Shown here: in pieces, positions 24,854-32,507 of the stretch | How the letters are laid out: every line of letters begins with the position of its first letter | Position numbering within the stretch: position 1 is the stretch's first letter | Translations under genes and position numbers: made by a program | Notes under the pieces: model-generated | The model's input: the letters and a program-made list of their open reading frames with translations, nothing else | What the model was told of the DNA's origin: nothing | Database searches by the model: none | From: Actinomycetes bacterium | GTDB taxonomy: Bacteria; Actinomycetota; Acidimicrobiia; Acidimicrobiales; JABEUL01 | DNA: 32,789 nt | Assembly (NCBI GenBank): GCA_021852345.1 | Contig: JAJZNL010000019.1 | Location: forward strand, 1-32,789 | Direction: 5' to 3'

Positions 24854-25741
24854 CTAGGAGTTTACTGCTAGTTCTTTAATTGCCGTGTCGATATCGGATT
24901 GATATTTAAGCAACACCGATATCGTGTCGTTGGCGACTTCTGTGTCAAGCGTATGAATTCCAAGGGTTATCAGAGTTTTCGCCCAATCGATAGACTCCGA
25001 AACAGAAGGTTTCTTTTTAAGGTCCATTTGTCTTATCGATCTGACAAATTCTCCGATCTGTTCCAACAGTGCGGCTTCGATCTCTGGAACCCTTCTTTTG
25101 ATAATGTTCTTTTCACGGTTCATATCGGGATAATCTATGTGCAAAAATAGACATCGCCTTTTGAGCGCTTCTGACAGCTCTCTTGAGTTGTTTGATGTTA
25201 AAAACACAAGTGGTATTCGTTTTGCTTGAAGAGTGCCGAGTTCAGGTATTGATACCTGAAAGTCGGAGAGAATTTCTAGAAGGAGCGCTTCGGTTTCGAT
25301 TTCGATTCTGTCTACTTCATCGATCAAAAGAACCGTCTGTTCGGCAGACATAATTGCCTCTAGAAGTGGTCTGGTTAACAAAAATTCTTCAGAAAAGATG
25401 TCCTCTTCAAGCTGTTTCCAAGTTTCATTATCGGCATCGGTAACGAGGTTTTGCGCCTGTATCCTCAACAGCTGTTTTTTGTAGTTCCATTCGTATAATG
25501 CCTTTGCTTCGTCTAGGCCCTCGTAGCATTGCAGTCTTATAAGCCTAGATCCACTTGAGGCTGCAACCGATTTAGCGAGTTCGGTTTTGCCAGTTCCTGC
25601 GGGGCCTTCGATCAATACGGGTTTTTTTAATCGATCTGCCAGAAAGACCGCAGTTGTAATAGTTTTAGATGAGATGTAGTCAACCTTTTCCAGGCTGGCT
25701 TGAACGTCATCGGGGGAGTTGAATACAAAATTGGTTTCCAT
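24854..25741 (-). CDS. MoxR-family AAA+ ATPase
   Basis: A 295-residue AAA+ ATPase. Walker A is GPAGTGKT (46-53), Walker B is TVLLIDEVDR with Asp141 and Glu142, and sensor 1 is in VFLTSNNSREL, followed by the ALKRRCLFLHIDYPD segment with the arginine finger/sensor region typical of MoxR. The C-terminal helical lid (210-290) has the normal length. MoxR ATPases act as chaperones with a VWA partner, and that partner is the next gene downstream (10-bp gap). ProA lies 6 bp upstream on the same strand, so all three are likely cotranscribed although proline synthesis has no known need for MoxR. Confidence 0.9.
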   Translation of the reverse strand: METNFVFNSPDDVQASLEKVDYISSKTITTAVFLADRLKKPVLIEGPAGTGKTELAKSVAASSGSRLIRLQCYEGLDEAKALYEWNYKKQLLRIQAQNLVTDADNETWKQLEEDIFSEEFLLTRPLLEAIMSAEQTVLLIDEVDRIEIETEALLLEILSDFQVSIPELGTLQAKRIPLVFLTSNNSRELSEALKRRCLFLHIDYPDMNREKNIIKRRVPEIEAALLEQIGEFVRSIRQMDLKKKPSVSESIDWAKTLITLGIHTLDTEVANDTISVLLKYQSDIDTAIKELAVNS

Positions 25742-25747
25742 GAATTT

Positions 25748-26998
25748 TTACTTCCTTATTTGTCCGTTACCGTTTAGAACATACTTAACGCAAGTCAGAT
25801 CTTTTAGGCCCATTGGTCCCCGTGCATGAAGTTTTTGGGTGGATATTCCTATCTCCGCACCCAGCCCAAACTCACCGCCATCAACAAATCTTGTTGAAGT
25901 GTTTACCAATACCGCGGCTGCGTCAACTTGTTGAACAAATTGTTCTGCGCGTGCCAATGACGATGTTACGATAGCTTCGGAATGGCCGGAGGAATATTGT
26001 CTAATATGCTTGATGGCTTCATCGATGTTGTCTACGCATTTTACTGTAACTTTAAGGTCTAAGAATTCTGTCGCATAGTCTTCGTCTGTTGCTTCTTTAA
26101 CCTTGTCAAACATAGATTGAGTGACTCTATCTCCCAATATTTCAACTCCGAATCCGTCTAAAACCGTACAGATGTGATTTAAAAACTTGTTCACAATATT
26201 TTTGTGAACCAATAGTGTCTCCATTGCATTACAAACGCCCGGTCTTTGAACTTTTGCATTTACGATGATATCTTCGGCCATTTTTAAGTCTGCGGAATCG
26301 TCCACGTAGATATGACAGTTCCCGTCACCGTCGACGATGACGGGAACTGTGGCGTTGTCATTGATTGCTTTTAGTAAAGAAGGTCCGCCTCTTGGTATTA
26401 CGCAATCCAGAAGCCCTTTTGCCGATACCATCTCTTTTACCGACTCGTGATCAACTTGGGGTAATAGCGTAACGGAATCTTCAGGAAGAGAATTTTCTTT
26501 CAAGGCACGCCTAAACAGATTTGCGATGACAGTGTTGGAGTTTATGGCTGATTTAGAACCTCTTAAGACGGTACCGTTTCCGGATTTTAGACATAGTGCA
26601 GCTGCGTCTGAAGTTACATTAGGTCTGTTCTCGTAAATTATGCCTATAAGCCCAAGTGGAACTCTTTTGCGACTTATATTCAGACCGTTAGGCAAAACCC
26701 AGCCGTCTACAATAGATCCGACGGGATCTGGTTGAGAAATTATGTCGTGAAGCCCTTGTTGCATGGAATCCAACCGACTTTGTGTCAGATTTAATCTGTC
26801 TAGAGCTGTTTGGCTCAAACCGTCCCTTTCGGCTGTTTTTAGATCTTTTTCGTTAGCCTCTAAAATCGAACCTGCTTCCTGTTCGATTAAGTCCGCCGCT
26901 CGTGCCACCACCCTGTTTTTAATATCCGTATTCGCATAAGCAATTTCGTACGAGGCAGATTTAGCGTTTTTTATAAGTTGTGTGACCGATTGTGTCAT
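25748..26998 (-). CDS. proA: Glutamate-5-semialdehyde dehydrogenase
   Basis: A full-length 416-residue gamma-glutamyl phosphate reductase. It reduces glutamyl-5-phosphate to the semialdehyde with NADPH in proline synthesis. Signature parts are PLGLIGIIYENRPNVTSDAA, LCLKSGNGTVLRGSKSA, IPRGGPSLLK, and the catalytic Cys256 in KVQRPGVCNAMETLLVH; the C-terminal GGEFGLGAEIGISTQKLHARGPMGL is the family signature. The usual partner proB is absent from the window. It is first in a tight three-gene run with MoxR (6 bp) and the VWA protein. No Shine-Dalgarno is visible before the ATG. Confidence 0.96.
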   Translation of the reverse strand: MTQSVTQLIKNAKSASYEIAYANTDIKNRVVARAADLIEQEAGSILEANEKDLKTAERDGLSQTALDRLNLTQSRLDSMQQGLHDIISQPDPVGSIVDGWVLPNGLNISRKRVPLGLIGIIYENRPNVTSDAAALCLKSGNGTVLRGSKSAINSNTVIANLFRRALKENSLPEDSVTLLPQVDHESVKEMVSAKGLLDCVIPRGGPSLLKAINDNATVPVIVDGDGNCHIYVDDSADLKMAEDIIVNAKVQRPGVCNAMETLLVHKNIVNKFLNHICTVLDGFGVEILGDRVTQSMFDKVKEATDEDYATEFLDLKVTVKCVDNIDEAIKHIRQYSSGHSEAIVTSSLARAEQFVQQVDAAAVLVNTSTRFVDGGEFGLGAEIGISTQKLHARGPMGLKDLTCVKYVLNGNGQIRK

Positions 26999-27150
26999 AG
27001 TTTTAAGCTTAGGCTATGTATTTTAATTTGTGTATTTAAGAATTATTCAGTAATTTTGGCCTGACGTTTAACTGCTACAAATAACATTCTGACGTTATTG
27101 TTAATCGACCGCTAATGCCACCTAAAATGTATGTACCTAATATATTGTAA

Positions 27151-27843
27151 TCAAAGAAACTTTAGATCTTCTTCAGTTAGCTTATGAGGCTTTTGCATTG
27201 GTTGAAAGTCTAAAAGCTCGGTTAATTGCTTGATCACTCCAGTTACGTCTTTGCAGTAGTTATAAAAATGTTCGTGAAGCAAAACTTTTGCTTTTATGTT
27301 TAGCTCTTCAATCTGAAGTACCATCGATGGATCAAATTTTTTGTTCATCCAATCGTGTATTTCAGAGATCATTTGTGCCCGTTTATTTTTCGATAGTTTT
27401 GTGTTTTCTGCTAACTGAATTGCAAGTTCCAAGATTGTTCTCGGTTCGCTTGCGATGTAGATATTTTCTGCCATCAACGTGTCGTATTCAAGAGGACCGG
27501 GACCGGAAATGACAGTTATCTTGTATTTTCCTAGCGTAATAGATTTTTTGTTGTCTGCGGCGGTAATCTCAATGGCATTATCTACTGCCATGCCCGTAAA
27601 CAGAGCAGAGCGACGGCTTATGATTGAAGTGCCGTAAACGGCGCTGATGATGTCCCAGATATGTGTCATTATCAGTTTGTCGATATTTGTAGTTAAATCG
27701 GGAGTGTATAAACCTGGAGCAAGCTGTCTGATCAGCTGCATTTTTTTGGCAGATGCTATTTTGGGTTTATCTGAATTGTCTGCGACAGTGAAAACCGTTT
27801 CTTTGAGATTTAACCATTCTTGTATTTGCAACTCTTTTGACAT
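27151..27843 (-). CDS. Orphan protein like the N-terminal part of AbiEi/Fic-associated proteins
   Basis: A 230-residue protein of uncertain function. The part near residues 35-150 resembles the winged-helix and following domain of AbiEi-type antitoxins, also found in front of Fic domains: LIRQLAPGLYTPD, TSIISRRSALFTGMAVDNAIEIT, KYKITVISGPGPLEYDTLMAENIYIASEPRTILELA. The C-terminal helical part (155-225) resembles the linker before a Fic domain, but the protein stops there. No HPFxxGNG Fic motif occurs in any frame of the 150 bp downstream. It could be a stand-alone regulator or antitoxin, or a shortened Fic protein. The assignment rests on motif memory and is moderate. No ribosome site precedes the ATG; a 0.7-kb gene-poor stretch lies upstream. 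Confidence 0.55.
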   Translation of the reverse strand: MSKELQIQEWLNLKETVFTVADNSDKPKIASAKKMQLIRQLAPGLYTPDLTTNIDKLIMTHIWDIISAVYGTSIISRRSALFTGMAVDNAIEITAADNKKSITLGKYKITVISGPGPLEYDTLMAENIYIASEPRTILELAIQLAENTKLSKNKRAQMISEIHDWMNKKFDPSMVLQIEELNIKAKVLLHEHFYNYCKDVTGVIKQLTELLDFQPMQKPHKLTEEDLKFL

Positions 27844-28221
27844 TGCCGTAGCTTTAAATAATCTGTAAATTTGTATGCGACATCGATAATTCGAACCTAA
27901 CCCACTAAAAATAAATTAAACATATGTTGTAATTTATCGGAAATTGTCTAAGTCAATCTTAATATGTTCGTTCAATTAATGTGTATTTAAAAATTTGAAG
28001 CCCATGAATGAGATGAACCTTGCTAGTTAAAACAAGCCTACTGCCGCCAAAACCCAATGTGTAAAATTACAGCGGATTTCGTTTTGGGACTAAGAAAATC
28101 GTATTCCGTTGGCAATATTAATGTTGATCATCTTCAGATATATGATGTAGATAGGTACGCTTTCTTGTAACTGCTGTATAAGCTATATAAAAAAATAGCG
28201 AATCAATTTATCATGGGGGCC

Positions 28222-28251
28222 GCTAAGTTAGAAGTAATAAGCTGACTTAGC
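28222..28251. other. Hairpin in the gene-poor stretch
   Basis: GCTAAGTTAG pairs with CTGACTTAGC (10 pairs, one G-T on the plus strand) around a 10-nt AT-rich loop. No U-tract follows. It may be part of an RNA or an operator. Confidence 0.4.
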
Positions 28252-28385
28252 TCAGAGAGACCAGTCGACTGAATCATCGAAGTAATGGGTTATTGAATTT
28301 TTATTGTTTTGGAATCTAATTTTTTTCAAGCAAAGCTGGAGCTTTAACTAAGGATGCGTGTATTTTTATTGCAAGGTTAAGGTTC

Positions 28386-28487
28386 ATGACAAATTTGGGA
28401 ATTGCCAATCCTGCAAAATTCGATCCGTACAAATTCTTTACTAATTGTCCTATTGGTATCTTCGGCAGTACGTTCTTTTACAAGTGA
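28386..28487 (+). CDS. Possible 33-residue small protein
   Basis: The frame begins MTNLGIANPAKFDPYKFF and ends GSTFFYK, with a stop at 28485-28487. AAGGTTAAGG just upstream could serve as a ribosome binding site. The composition is aromatic-rich and plausible, but a frame of this length is common by chance. No family recognised. Confidence 0.2.
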   Translation: MTNLGIANPAKFDPYKFFTNCPIGIFGSTFFYK

Positions 28488-28546
28488 ATTTTGGCTTGCC
28501 AAAGAAGTCATTTACCGCAAAAAAGAATAGGTTCTCACCAGTGAAA

Positions 28547-29248
28547 TTATTTTTGAATAGTTTCGATTTGAGATAAATTTAGGCTATAGTCAACCAACCG
28601 CGAAGTCCATCGCCTAACCGGGTCACAATAGTTTCCAATAATTTGGGCGGTGTTAAGTCGTTCTTTGAATTCGATTGCATCTTTAAAATGTTCCATTAAA
28701 AGGTAAGTACTTCCGAACGCTTCGGGAACATGACTGTCTGAACCCGCTGTTCCGGCGATATTTAAGTCGTCAGCCAGCTTTGCTGCCATGTGCGACGACG
28801 TGTCATTTTTTGTTTTCGAATTGAATGTCTCAATGGCATCTATTAAGCCGTGTTCGGCCAATAGTATAATGTTTTCTTTATTCAAGGAGCGTCTAAATGC
28901 GTCGCATGGATGAGGGACGACAACTAAGCCCCCCTGGTCTTTGATTGATTTAGCAGTATCAATTAGTCCGAGCCCTGGGAGGATTCTTTGGTTGATGAAA
29001 AGTCCGATCAATTCTCCTTCGGGTATAGTTTGTTCCTGGCCTATAATGATTTTAAAGTTTAGCTTATCTTCCACGGATTTAAGTTTTAAAGCGCCTTCTA
29101 TGCTGGAATGATCCGTGACCGCTACAAAGTCCAGGTTGGCTTTGTAAGCCGATTCTATAAATTCGTTTAAAGTCGTGGTTGAATCGCCCGAAAAGCAGGT
29201 ATGGCTGTGGGTGTCAACTTTAATTAGGTCCTTGTTGGTAGTCGACAT
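28547..29248 (-). CDS. PHP-domain metal-dependent phosphoesterase
   Basis: A 233-residue PHP-domain protein. The metal-binding motifs are in order: VDTHSHTCFSGDS (motif I, HxH), VAVTDHSSIEG (motif II), IIGQEQTIPEGE (motif III), VVVPHPCDAFRRSL (motif IV-type His) and GTAGSDSHVPEAFGS (final DSH). Such enzymes hydrolyse phosphoesters, for example 3',5'-nucleoside phosphates or histidinol phosphate; the precise substrate is unknown. No signal peptide. It follows the TldE-like gene with a 49-bp gap on the same strand and is probably the third gene of the tldD-tldE operon. Confidence 0.87.
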   Translation of the reverse strand: MSTTNKDLIKVDTHSHTCFSGDSTTTLNEFIESAYKANLDFVAVTDHSSIEGALKLKSVEDKLNFKIIIGQEQTIPEGELIGLFINQRILPGLGLIDTAKSIKDQGGLVVVPHPCDAFRRSLNKENIILLAEHGLIDAIETFNSKTKNDTSSHMAAKLADDLNIAGTAGSDSHVPEAFGSTYLLMEHFKDAIEFKERLNTAQIIGNYCDPVRRWTSRLVDYSLNLSQIETIQK

Positions 29249-29297
29249 TTAAATATTTGAAAAATAAATTGTTTTGTTTTTAATGACAAAGTTGTGG

Positions 29298-30761
29298 TCA
29301 TCTGCCACTTACCGTCATGGATTTAATCGCAATCGTCTGTCCGCTGGCAACTCCGGGCAGCCAGTTTAAATCCGAGCCTATTAAAAAAATGTCTTTGAGC
29401 ATACGTTGCATTGTAGATGAAACTGTTGCTTCTCGTATCGGTTCGTCTAATTCTCCATCTTTTATAGTTAAACCTTCAATTCCGACTGAAAAATCTCCGC
29501 TTATCGGATTGACTCCCGAAGCGACTCCAGTTATGGATTGTATGTAAATTCCCGAATCTATTTCTTTTAAAATTTGATCGGGATTTAAGTCTCCCGGTTT
29601 CAGTGTTAGCGCTCGGGGTCCAACTCCTGGCGTTGTAGAATAGCTTGACCGAATCGCCGAAGCAGTGCCTTTGACATTACATCTTTTTGCAGACTCGCTT
29701 GAGTGTAAAAATCCCTTTAATATGCCATTTTGAATTAAGGGTATATTGCGACAGGCAAGACCTTCGGCATCATAGGTTGTTGCACCGTACGCTTTGGGGT
29801 TTGTGGGATCGTCGACCAAGGTAACGATTTCGCTCGCTACGCTCTCATCCATTCTGTCCATAAAAAATGATCTTTTTTTGGCGACAGAGTTACCTGACAA
29901 GGGCCCTGACAGCAAAGTTAAAAAGGTTGAAGTTATTTTAGGATCAAATACTATTGGTTTAACCGACGAATTAGGTTTGTCGGCGCCGACCATCCTGGTT
30001 GAATATAAAACGGCATCATCAATAACTTTGTCTGGGTATAAATCTGAGGGATTTCTGGCGACGCTTACTCCGCCGCCTGTGTGAGATTCGTTGTCGTCAC
30101 CCGCAATTGCGTAAGCGGCAAGATAGCATCCAGTTCTTTTTGAAAGTGTTTTAATTCCCGCAGTAGAACTTAATGCCACTAGTGACAAACCGTCGCCATA
30201 GTTAGACTGTTCGACAAATTTTATCCTACTGTCTTTTTTAAGTATATCGGCTTCCACCTGTAGAGCCAATTCGACCTTTTGTCTTGTGTCGAACGTCAAG
30301 ATTTGGGGATCAAAAAGTTGAAGTTCTGCAGGTAAAATCCCGTCGGGAGAGGCTAACAATACAAATTCATCGGGGGTTGCGTATTCGGAATTTTCTTTAG
30401 CAAGATCAAAAACTTCTTTTGCCGTTTTAAGGGTTTTACCGAATTCGAAAATTAAGTCATAAATTGGAATCTGTCCGCTCCAGGCAAAACCAAGTTTTCC
30501 ATCTCTAATATATCTAATTCCGATGCCAAGGGTTTCAGCAGATTCAAGAGTTTCGATGCTTGAATTATAGACTCTAATTGAGGTTTCTCGTCCGAAAGCC
30601 ACATACGCTTCAACCTGTTCGTGACGGGCTGCTTGCTCAATTACGCAGCTGGCAAGCTTGTCAATCGAAGTTTCTATAAGTTCAATATCTTTGACGTCGT
30701 TTATCCCTGGCGCGCCGTGTTCGTTGTTAATTTCGTTAACTCTTATTTTGTCAGTTGTCAT
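29298..30761 (-). CDS. TldE/PmbA-like metalloprotease partner subunit
   Basis: A 487-residue member of the TldD/PmbA family. It has the N-terminal VEAYVAFGRETSIRVYNSSIETLESAET region and GIGIRYIRDGKLGFAWS, followed by the C-terminal propeller-like part with the DDPTNPKAYGATTYDAEGL and SYSTTPGVGPRALTLKPG segments and IQSITGVASGVNPISGDFSVG. It lacks HExxxH, as expected for the non-catalytic TldE/PmbA subunit. With TldD it forms a heterodimer that degrades unfolded peptides in a closed chamber. The tldD gene lies 100 bp upstream on the same strand. Length is somewhat longer than E. coli PmbA because of an N-terminal extension of about 30 residues. Confidence 0.88.
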   Translation of the reverse strand: MTTDKIRVNEINNEHGAPGINDVKDIELIETSIDKLASCVIEQAARHEQVEAYVAFGRETSIRVYNSSIETLESAETLGIGIRYIRDGKLGFAWSGQIPIYDLIFEFGKTLKTAKEVFDLAKENSEYATPDEFVLLASPDGILPAELQLFDPQILTFDTRQKVELALQVEADILKKDSRIKFVEQSNYGDGLSLVALSSTAGIKTLSKRTGCYLAAYAIAGDDNESHTGGGVSVARNPSDLYPDKVIDDAVLYSTRMVGADKPNSSVKPIVFDPKITSTFLTLLSGPLSGNSVAKKRSFFMDRMDESVASEIVTLVDDPTNPKAYGATTYDAEGLACRNIPLIQNGILKGFLHSSESAKRCNVKGTASAIRSSYSTTPGVGPRALTLKPGDLNPDQILKEIDSGIYIQSITGVASGVNPISGDFSVGIEGLTIKDGELDEPIREATVSSTMQRMLKDIFLIGSDLNWLPGVASGQTIAIKSMTVSGR

Positions 30762-30861
30762 TTTGTCATTTGTAATTGTTTTTGGAAAAATTTAATATAT
30801 TTTGCATTTTAGATATTTTTTGTTTGCATAATACGAGACCCGCTTTAACAGTTAAATTGTA

Positions 30862-32370
30862 TTACTGATGTGACGTCCCCCCTAGGGTTATACCGGTAAC
30901 ACGTAACGTAGCTTGTCCGCAACCAACTGGAACTTGCTGGCCGTCTTTTCCGCAAGTGCCAGGAGACATCTTAAAGTCATTTCCGACTGCATCTATTTTT
31001 TTAAGTATTTCTGGTCCGTTTCCGATTAAGTTTGCGTCCCTTAACGGATAGGTAAGCTTACCGTTTTCAATTAAGTAAGCTTCCGTTGTACCGAATACGA
31101 AGTCCCCCGTTGCGGTATTTACTTGACCTCCGCCTAACTGCGCGATGTAAACTCCATACTCGGTATCTTGGATTATGTCTTCTTTGGTGGAATCTCCGTC
31201 CAGTAAATAGGTATTGGTCATTCTCACCATTGGAAGGTATCGATAGCTCTGTCGTCTTCCGTTTCCACCGACATCTTGCCTTTTGGCACCGTTTCCTCTC
31301 ATCTTATCGTACATGTAGTCTTCGAGAATGCCGTCTTTTATTAATACGGACTTGGTGGCACGATGACCTTCATCGTCAAAATTAAATGTCCCCCATTCGT
31401 TAGAATAAGTCCCGTCGTCGACCAGAGTCACGTATTTTGAGGCAACCTGCTTGCCAATCATATCTGTATAGACAGAAGACTTTTTGGCGATATGGTCAGC
31501 TTCCAAGCCATGCCCACAAGCCTCATGAAACAAAATTCCGCCTGAGCCCGATGCCAATATAATAGGCACTTCGCCGCTGGGCGCTGGTTTGGCCTCTAAT
31601 TTTACCGAGGCTCTTCTGGCCGCTTCCGTGGCAATGGTTTCTAAATCAATTTCGTCAAATAACTCAAAACCAAGTGTCTTTGCGACGCTTTCAAATCCGG
31701 TTTGAAGACCGCCGTCACCCAGTGCGACTGCCGATACTCTGAAATTAGTCCTGGTCTGAGAATCATAAACGTAGATGCCTTCAGAGTTTGCAATGAGTAT
31801 GTGCTTTATTGAATCCCCGTATGAGACACTTACTTGGTTAATATTATCGTTATAGTTTCTGGCGAATTCGTCGGCTGTTTTAAGAAGATCGACTTTTTTG
31901 GACTTGTTAATTTCATTGGGATTTAAGAATGTTTCTGATACGGAATCGTGTTGAAAATCGCTGGCTTTAATTGATGGGTCTGTAATGAGGCCTGTATCTA
32001 TGTTGAACTTTAGTTCAGGATCATCGGACTTATCAAAGGATGCGGCAATAGCCGTTGTTTTTAATAAAGACTTTAACTCAAAGTCGGCGGTATGCGCATA
32101 TCCCGTAGTTTTTCCTTTGACGACCCTTATGCCTACGCCGCTGTGACTTCCGTTGGAAAGTTCTGCGATTTTTCTGTCATCCAATGAAATTCCCGTAAGT
32201 ACTTTTAGCTCGGCGTATATTTCCACAAAATCCGCACCCAAAGAAACTCCGTAGTTCAATACCTCTTGAGCCAAAGATCTTGGTATTAGCTCAAGAAGTT
32301 TGTTTGGTTGGAGTTTATTAATCTGTTTATTAATCTGGAGCGTATCAGTGTTGTTATTAGAATTGGCCAA
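30862..32370 (-). CDS. tldD: Metalloprotease TldD
   Basis: A 502-residue catalytic TldD subunit. The zinc site HEACGHGLEAD (His282, Glu283, His287) matches HExxxH, and a downstream Cys in GTCGKDGQQVPVGCGQ region provides the likely third ligand side of the family signature. GVGIRVVKGKTTGYAHT and the DDEGHRATKSVLIKDGILEDYMYDK segment are typical. It cleaves peptides inside the TldD-TldE chamber; in other bacteria it processes microcins. The start is TTG at 32370, with GAAGGGAT about 10 nt before it; no better ATG exists. It is first of the tldD-tldE-PHP run. No peptide-modification genes are nearby. Confidence 0.92.
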   Translation of the reverse strand: MANSNNNTDTLQINKQINKLQPNKLLELIPRSLAQEVLNYGVSLGADFVEIYAELKVLTGISLDDRKIAELSNGSHSGVGIRVVKGKTTGYAHTADFELKSLLKTTAIAASFDKSDDPELKFNIDTGLITDPSIKASDFQHDSVSETFLNPNEINKSKKVDLLKTADEFARNYNDNINQVSVSYGDSIKHILIANSEGIYVYDSQTRTNFRVSAVALGDGGLQTGFESVAKTLGFELFDEIDLETIATEAARRASVKLEAKPAPSGEVPIILASGSGGILFHEACGHGLEADHIAKKSSVYTDMIGKQVASKYVTLVDDGTYSNEWGTFNFDDEGHRATKSVLIKDGILEDYMYDKMRGNGAKRQDVGGNGRRQSYRYLPMVRMTNTYLLDGDSTKEDIIQDTEYGVYIAQLGGGQVNTATGDFVFGTTEAYLIENGKLTYPLRDANLIGNGPEILKKIDAVGNDFKMSPGTCGKDGQQVPVGCGQATLRVTGITLGGTSHQ

Positions 32371-32489
32371 CTTGGATCCCTTCGCAAAACTTATCTTTAT
32401 TTTAGCTGAATAATGTCGTAGGCTTACTACGGTTAATAAAGTGAATGGTCATAATATCACTTAGTAGGATATAAATGCAGTAGGTAAAA
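32371..32489. other. Spacer between tldD and the tnpB element
   Basis: About 120 bp of AT-rich DNA with the tldD promoter on the minus strand. It is the host flank of the mobile element's right end if the element ends at the hairpin at 32490-32505. Confidence 0.4.
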
Positions 32490-32505
32490 ACATAGTATTC
32501 TATGT
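32490..32505. mobile_element. Candidate right-end hairpin of an IS200/IS605-type element
   Basis: ACATAG-TATT-CTATGT forms a perfect 6-bp stem with a 4-nt loop 2 nt beyond the tnpB stop codon. IS200/IS605 elements end in subterminal hairpins recognised by TnpA as single-stranded DNA. The base composition changes from AT-rich to GC-rich right here, which supports an element boundary. Confidence 0.5.
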
Positions 32506-32507
32506 CT

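Larger units (their letters stand above)
27844..28546. other. Gene-poor stretch with hairpins and a possible tiny gene
   Basis: This 703-bp stretch has no long reading frame. It contains CCAAAAC (28047-28053) with GTTTTGG (28081-28087), a 10-bp stem at 28222-28251, the palindrome CAGTCGACTG at 28262-28271, a 33-codon frame with a purine-rich lead at 28386-28487, and TTTGGC-TT-GCCAAA at 28490-28503. A structured RNA, or the decayed remains of a gene, would fit. No tRNA could be folded from it. Confidence 0.4.

Noticed and set aside
26999..27150. Frameshifted Fic domain after the AbiEi/Fic-like protein
   Set aside because: The 150 bp downstream are AT-rich with stops and no HPFxxGNG motif; there is no space for a Fic domain before proA.
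27880..27905. TTCGAACC on the plus strand, like a reversed tRNA T-loop
   Set aside because: The flanking five bases do not pair into a T-stem and no other tRNA arms are found.
28240..28312. tRNA-like string TTAGCTCAGAGAG
   Set aside because: It looks like a tRNA D-arm, but no D-stem closes and no GGTTCGA T-arm or acceptor pairing follows at the right distance.
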